In this document: positions 60,024 through 64,000 of the stretch, in pieces
Position numbering within the stretch: the first letter of the stretch is position 1
Layout of the letters: each line of letters begins with the position of its first letter
Assembly (NCBI GenBank): GCA_019188255.1
Contig: JAETXT010000001.1
Span: 2,728,001 to 2,792,000 of the forward strand
Direction of reading: 5' to 3'
DNA from: Verticillium longisporum
Taxonomy: Eukaryota > Ascomycota > Sordariomycetes > Glomerellales > Plectosphaerellaceae
DNA: 64,000 nt
The notes under the pieces: model-generated
Told to the model about the DNA's origin: nothing
The model's database searches: none
Seen by the model: the letters and a program-made list of their open reading frames with translations, nothing else
Position numbers and translations under genes: made by a program

Positions 60024-62035
60024 CTACCCCCTCAGCAAATCCCACAGCGCGTTCGTCTCGACGAAATCGTGGTGGATAATGTTGACGAGCCAGTACTCGT
60101 CCTTGACCGACTTGAGGAACTTTTCGCTCTCGTGCCCCCTGCCGTACACCCGCGACCACTCTCCCCAGATCTTGAAGGCCTCCTCGCTCCACGCCCGGAA
60201 GCTGACCTCCTCGATAATGGTCGGCGTGATGATCTCCTTGCCCGGGAAGACGCCCCAAGTGACGGCGTTGGTGCTCGCCGGCACCGCCGTCCTCACGAGC
60301 CCGCCGCTGTCGTCGGACGTGGCAAAGTCGCCGTTGCCGTTGCAGGCGTAGAAGCACACGGTGCCCTCGACCTCGGGGCCTGTGAGCCGTTCAGAAAGCA
60401 CCTTCCAGTCGGCGGCCGGCAGGAAGAGCTCGACAAAGGCCTTTTGGAAGACGAAGCCGTGGCTCGGGCCCCAGCCAAAGGTGGCGTCGCGCGACGGCAC
60501 GCCGTTGACGGCGGGCTGCGAGGCGACGGTCCACCAGCCGCGCGTGTTGAGCTCGATAAGCTGCTCCTGGATAATGTTGGTCTCGGGCGACAGGCCCTCC
60601 TCGCTCCAGGGGATGGCGCTGAGCTCGCCGCGGATGTGCTTGATGAAGAGGGTGCTGATGTCCTCGGAGGACTTGGGGTGGCCCCAGAGACGCACGGCCT
60701 GCGTCACTGACATGTGCAGGCTGACGCCGTAGCCGTCAATCTCACCGTAAGCCGGGGACCGCGCGTCGCCCCAGCGGCCGTTGGGGAAGTCGTCCCACGT
60801 GGCCTCGCGCCCGAGGACGCCTTCACCCTCAGAGATGGCGAGCGTGTTGGCACGCGTGTTGATGGGCTCGGCGGGCAGGCCGGCGCCCTCAGGATTGGTT
60901 TCATAGGCATGATTGGAGGCCGACGAGACGATGACGCGGTTATGCGGGTCGGAGCCGATCGACGACTGCCTGCGTCCGGGCCGGTGGTGTGAGCCGGGGT
61001 GCAGACCGTTGATCTGGACGGTTGGTACGACGGGCGGCGTTGTCGCGTCGTCAATCACGGCCTCTTCGTCCTCCTGCTCCTTGTCGGGGATGAGATTGGT
61101 ACGCTCGAGAATGAAAGACACGGCCTTCTCCAGGTTGAGGGTGTAAAAGTGGAAGCCTTGGGGCCCCGTCGTCCGCTTGCTCTTGACGGCGCGGATCTGG
61201 TCCACGAGTTCACTGACAATGTCGACGCCAACCTCCTTGACCTTTTCGTCGTCTCCCTTGACGGCGTCGAGCCGGGCCATGAGCGCATCGGGAATCTTGG
61301 CGTGACTCAGCTTGGTTGTCCTCTTGATCATTTGATAGCTCTGGATGGGCATGAGACCGGGGATGATAGGTATCGTCTTGAAGGCGCCGCTCGGGTGCTC
61401 CCTCAGGACCTGCTCAAAGTGGTCGTAGGCGTCAATGTCAAAGAAGAGCTGCGTCATGATAAAGTCGGCACCAGCCTGGGTCTTTTCGACGAGGTACGGT
61501 AGGTCGTGCTCGAGGCTCTGCCCCAGGGGTGGCTCTCCTCGGCGTGGCCTTCGGGGTAGGCGGCGACGCCAATGCAGAAGTAGTCCCCATGGTTTTTCCT
61601 GATGTACTTGACGAGGTCCGTGGCCCAGACAAAATCTTCGTCGTCGTCTGACTCTTCGTCGACCGCGTCCTGGTACTCGGCTTTCCTCGGCGGGTCACCA
61701 CGCAGGGCCAGGATGTTGCGGATGCCGAGGACCTTGGCATCATCCAGGGCCTTGTCGACGAGACGGCGGCTCATGTTGGTGCAGGTCAGGTGAAGACAGG
61801 TGGTGAGGCCCAGCTCCCGCTGGCAAATCTCGGCGAGCTCGAGAGACTTGAAGGCCGTGGAGCCGCCGGCACCCCATGTGACGTTGACGAACAAGGGGCG
61901 AAGGGCCCTCTCCATGCGGTCCAGACGATCCCTCAGGTTGGAGAAGCCCATGGCCGTCTTTGGGGGGAAGAACTCGAGGGAGAAGTAGTTGGCGTTGGCC
62001 GGCAGAGCGGCGATCTTGTCTGTGATTTTGTCCAT
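60024..62035 (-). CDS. MET12: Methylenetetrahydrofolate reductase (frame broken once)
   Basis: Reduces 5,10-methylene-THF to 5-methyl-THF for methionine synthesis. No intron. The N-terminal TIM barrel (about 1-300) shows FSLEFFPPKTAMGFSNL, FVNVTWGAGGSTAFKSL, LHLTCTNMSRRLVD, ILALRGDPPRK and GVAAYPEGHAEESHP; then GADFIMTQLFFDIDAYDHF and the C-terminal regulatory domain with LGREATWDDFPNGRWGDARS, LASQPAVNG-type WTVASQPAVNGVPSRD and NAVTWGVFPGKEII. One base is missing in the run at 61527-61530 (C4 in the gene): HP is followed in the next frame by LGQSLEHDL. Corrected length 670 residues, normal for eukaryotic MTHFR. The FFPPKT...TWGAGG signature fits the Met12-like rather than the Met13-like paralogue; the other paralogue is not in this window. 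Divergent from the leucyl-tRNA synthetase gene. Confidence 0.96.
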
Positions 62036-63135
62036 GATGAGAGTTGGCCGTGGTCGGCGATATGGATCTTTGAGATGGTGGTGCTGAAGCTGTGATGGGT
62101 GAGGTGGCGGGGTTCAACCCGAGTTGGAGGGGTAAAAATGGCAGAAAGAAAAAAAGAGTGACCCTTCCAAGTCGACGATCGTGGCGAAACTCAGAGTTGT
62201 CGTACAACCCTTGTCTTGTCAATAGATCAAGATGGGTGAGGCCGACGTCGCTCGTTTCGCTGCTCACGAGGTCTGGGACGCGGCTGAACGAGGGATGATA
62301 ACGCGCCTGCAAGCGGAAGAGTGAGGATTCCCTTGACGTGTGTTGAGTCCATCCAGAGTCTGAAGGCGGGGCAGTGACAGTGGCCGTGCTTCCTGCTCCC
62401 GGCTGCCAGCGGCTCTTTCTTCCTTCTTCCTTCTTCCTACTTCCTTCCACCCCACGCACCTGACAGTGGCAGCCCGTCACCTGGGCTGTCAGTAGCTGGT
62501 AGCGGGGGGTTCCGTCAATCCGAGTTTACTGGGGGCTGCAATCCGAGTAAGGTAATTAGCTGTTGGATCTGACTCTTGTCTCCTGCCTCAGTCAGCTTCA
62601 ACACGCGCCCACGATGAGTGGCCGAGATCGGAAATTCTGTGGGAAAGAGACATATCACGTACTGTAACCCCGGCCATGCAGCTCTGCGCTGTACCGGAGG
62701 TGGCATTCCTGCAGGCCCATACACCACGGTTCCCAAAGAGGTGAAGGAGGGTGGGATGCTTCATGCAGCTACAGAGGTGGCCCGTGTCTGGTGCTCGTCT
62801 GCCTTATTAGTGGTGTGCCGGTGCAACTCGTACCCAGCTAACCGGATACGGCCCGGCTGCTGCAGACCCCCCGAAGCATGGCAAGGATGTCCACTAAGCT
62901 GCCCGTCGCGTCAGGGGTCCCCTCGCTCTGCCGCGTCTCCAGAAAATGTTCTGAGCATCGACAAGGCTCTGACCTCACCAAGCTCACCTCGACTCACCTC
63001 GCCTCACCTCTCCACATTCGGCTTGCTGTTTCGGCTTGCTGTTTGTTGCTTGCCTGCTATCGGTCGCATCCACCACGCCCATGACACCACGGCAGCTTCA
63101 CCTACACACATCGCTGCCCTGACCATGCCAACACC
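62036..63135. other. Divergent intergenic region MTHFR/mitochondrial LeuRS
   Basis: 1.1 kb with no supported gene. A CTTCCTTC-type tract lies at about 62417-62450. Confidence 0.5.
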
Positions 63136-64000
63136 ATGATGCAGTCGCTCTGTGCACGACGAATGGGCCAGCAATGGTCCTCCAACAAGGCTGCCATTGC
63201 CGCCTTGCGAACTCCCCTTCCCCGCCAGCCTCTTCTCATCTCCGTTCGACAGCCTCACAAGTCTCCCTGTCTGCACCATCGACGAGGCTATGCCGACCAC
63301 CGAACCGATCGACTCGATCTGCCTGCTCTAGATCGGAAATGGCGTGAGAACTGGGCTTCCTCCCAGGAGCCTGCCGCGAGCCACGACAACAAGCCGACCA
63401 AGTTCGTCTTGCCCATGTTCCCCTACCCTTCCGGCACTCTGCACTTGGGCCACCTGCGAGTCTACACCATTGCCGATGTCGTGGCGCGTTTTCACTCCCT
63501 CCAGGGGTCCAAGGTCCTGCTGCCAATGGGCTGGGACGCATTCGGTCTGCCCGCCGAGAACGCTGCCATTGAGAGGGGCATCAACCCCGCCACCTGGACG
63601 ACTTCCAACATCGCCAAGATGAAGGAGCAGCTGGGCAAGATGCATGGCAGCTGGGACTGGACCAAGGTATGAACTTCTATTGTGTGTACTCTCTCGTCCT
63701 TCGTTTCTGACGCCGCCTGCGTAGGAAATCACGACGTGCGATCCCGATTTCTACAAACACACCCAGAAGCTCTTTTTGATGCTGCACGAACGAGGCCTCG
63801 CCTACCAGGCCGAATCCGAAGTCAACTGGGACCCCGTCGACCTGACTGTGCTGGCGAATGAACAGGTCGACGCCAATGGCTGCTCGTGGCGGTCTGGGGC
63901 CAAGGTCGAGAAGCGCCAGCTGAAGCAGTGGTTCTTCCGCATCTCCGAGTTCCGCGACGCTCTCCTCGCCGACCTCGAGGCCCTCGCCAAGGAAGAAGCC
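63136..64000 (+). CDS. NAM2: Mitochondrial leucyl-tRNA synthetase, 5' part
   Basis: Charges mitochondrial tRNA-Leu; the yeast and Neurospora homologues (Nam2, leu-5) also help group I intron splicing. Exon 1 63136-63666, intron 63667-63724 (58 bp, GTATGA...TAG), exon 2 from 63725 past the window edge. Residues 1-55 are Arg/Gln/Ser-rich without acidic residues, a mitochondrial presequence. Then [29 protein letters not shown] with the class I HIGH-type signature (HLGH), [20 protein letters not shown], and after the intron [17 protein letters not shown] and [19 protein letters not shown] with [12 protein letters not shown] at the start of the editing-domain region. Two adjacent ATGs; the first is chosen. 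Truncated only by the window edge. Confidence 0.95.

Overview
The window looks like nuclear DNA of a GC-rich filamentous ascomycete, most probably a Sordariomycete of the Hypocreales type. The support is short introns (53 to 166 bp) with GTRNGY donors and CAG/TAG acceptors, monocistronic genes on both strands, two intron-containing nuclear tRNA-Phe genes, and fungal families such as Mso1, Sec16, DUF3684, AIM32 and a Zn(II)2Cys6 regulator. Genus cannot be told from the sequence alone.

Left part (1-10.2 kb): the 5' part of mss1 (mitochondrial tRNA-modifying GTPase, minus, runs off the edge), mak16 (60S ribosome biogenesis), an mso1-like Sec1-binding protein, two tandem tRNA-Phe(GAA) genes, a solitary cytochrome P450 and a gyp7-like Ypt7 GAP. 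Middle-left (10.6-28.8 kb): a 1796-residue GHKL/sacsin-like DUF3684 protein with an HExxH-type C-terminus, sec16 (COPII scaffold), and neo1 (P4-ATPase flippase). Middle (29-36.5 kb): a Cyc2-like mitochondrial flavoprotein, aim32, and a Zn(II)2Cys6 transcription factor. From 36.5 to 50.1 kb there is a 13.6 kb stretch with no gene that I can support, lying upstream of the transcription factor. Right part (50.1-64 kb): ade6 (FGAM synthase), a PQ-loop protein of the ANY1/PQLC1 type, a fungal protein of unknown function with two similar helical repeats, a methylenetetrahydrofolate reductase, and the start of the mitochondrial leucyl-tRNA synthetase (runs off the edge).

Most genes are unlinked housekeeping genes. 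Five of them act in membrane traffic (mso1, gyp7, sec16, neo1, any1), and yeast Any1 is known as an antagonist of Neo1, so the neo1/any1 pair within 27 kb is of interest. There is no sign of a biosynthetic cluster, transposon, CRISPR or virus.

The most striking global pattern is technical or genetic: eight conserved genes can be read in a single frame only if one base is added at each of eleven places, ten of them in a G/C mononucleotide run of 4 to 6 and the P450 one in or beside such a run. After this correction every coding length is divisible by three and the conserved motifs line up. I treat these genes as intact genes with consensus (homopolymer undercall) errors rather than pseudogenes; the CDS spans given run from start to stop and the break points are named in each entry.
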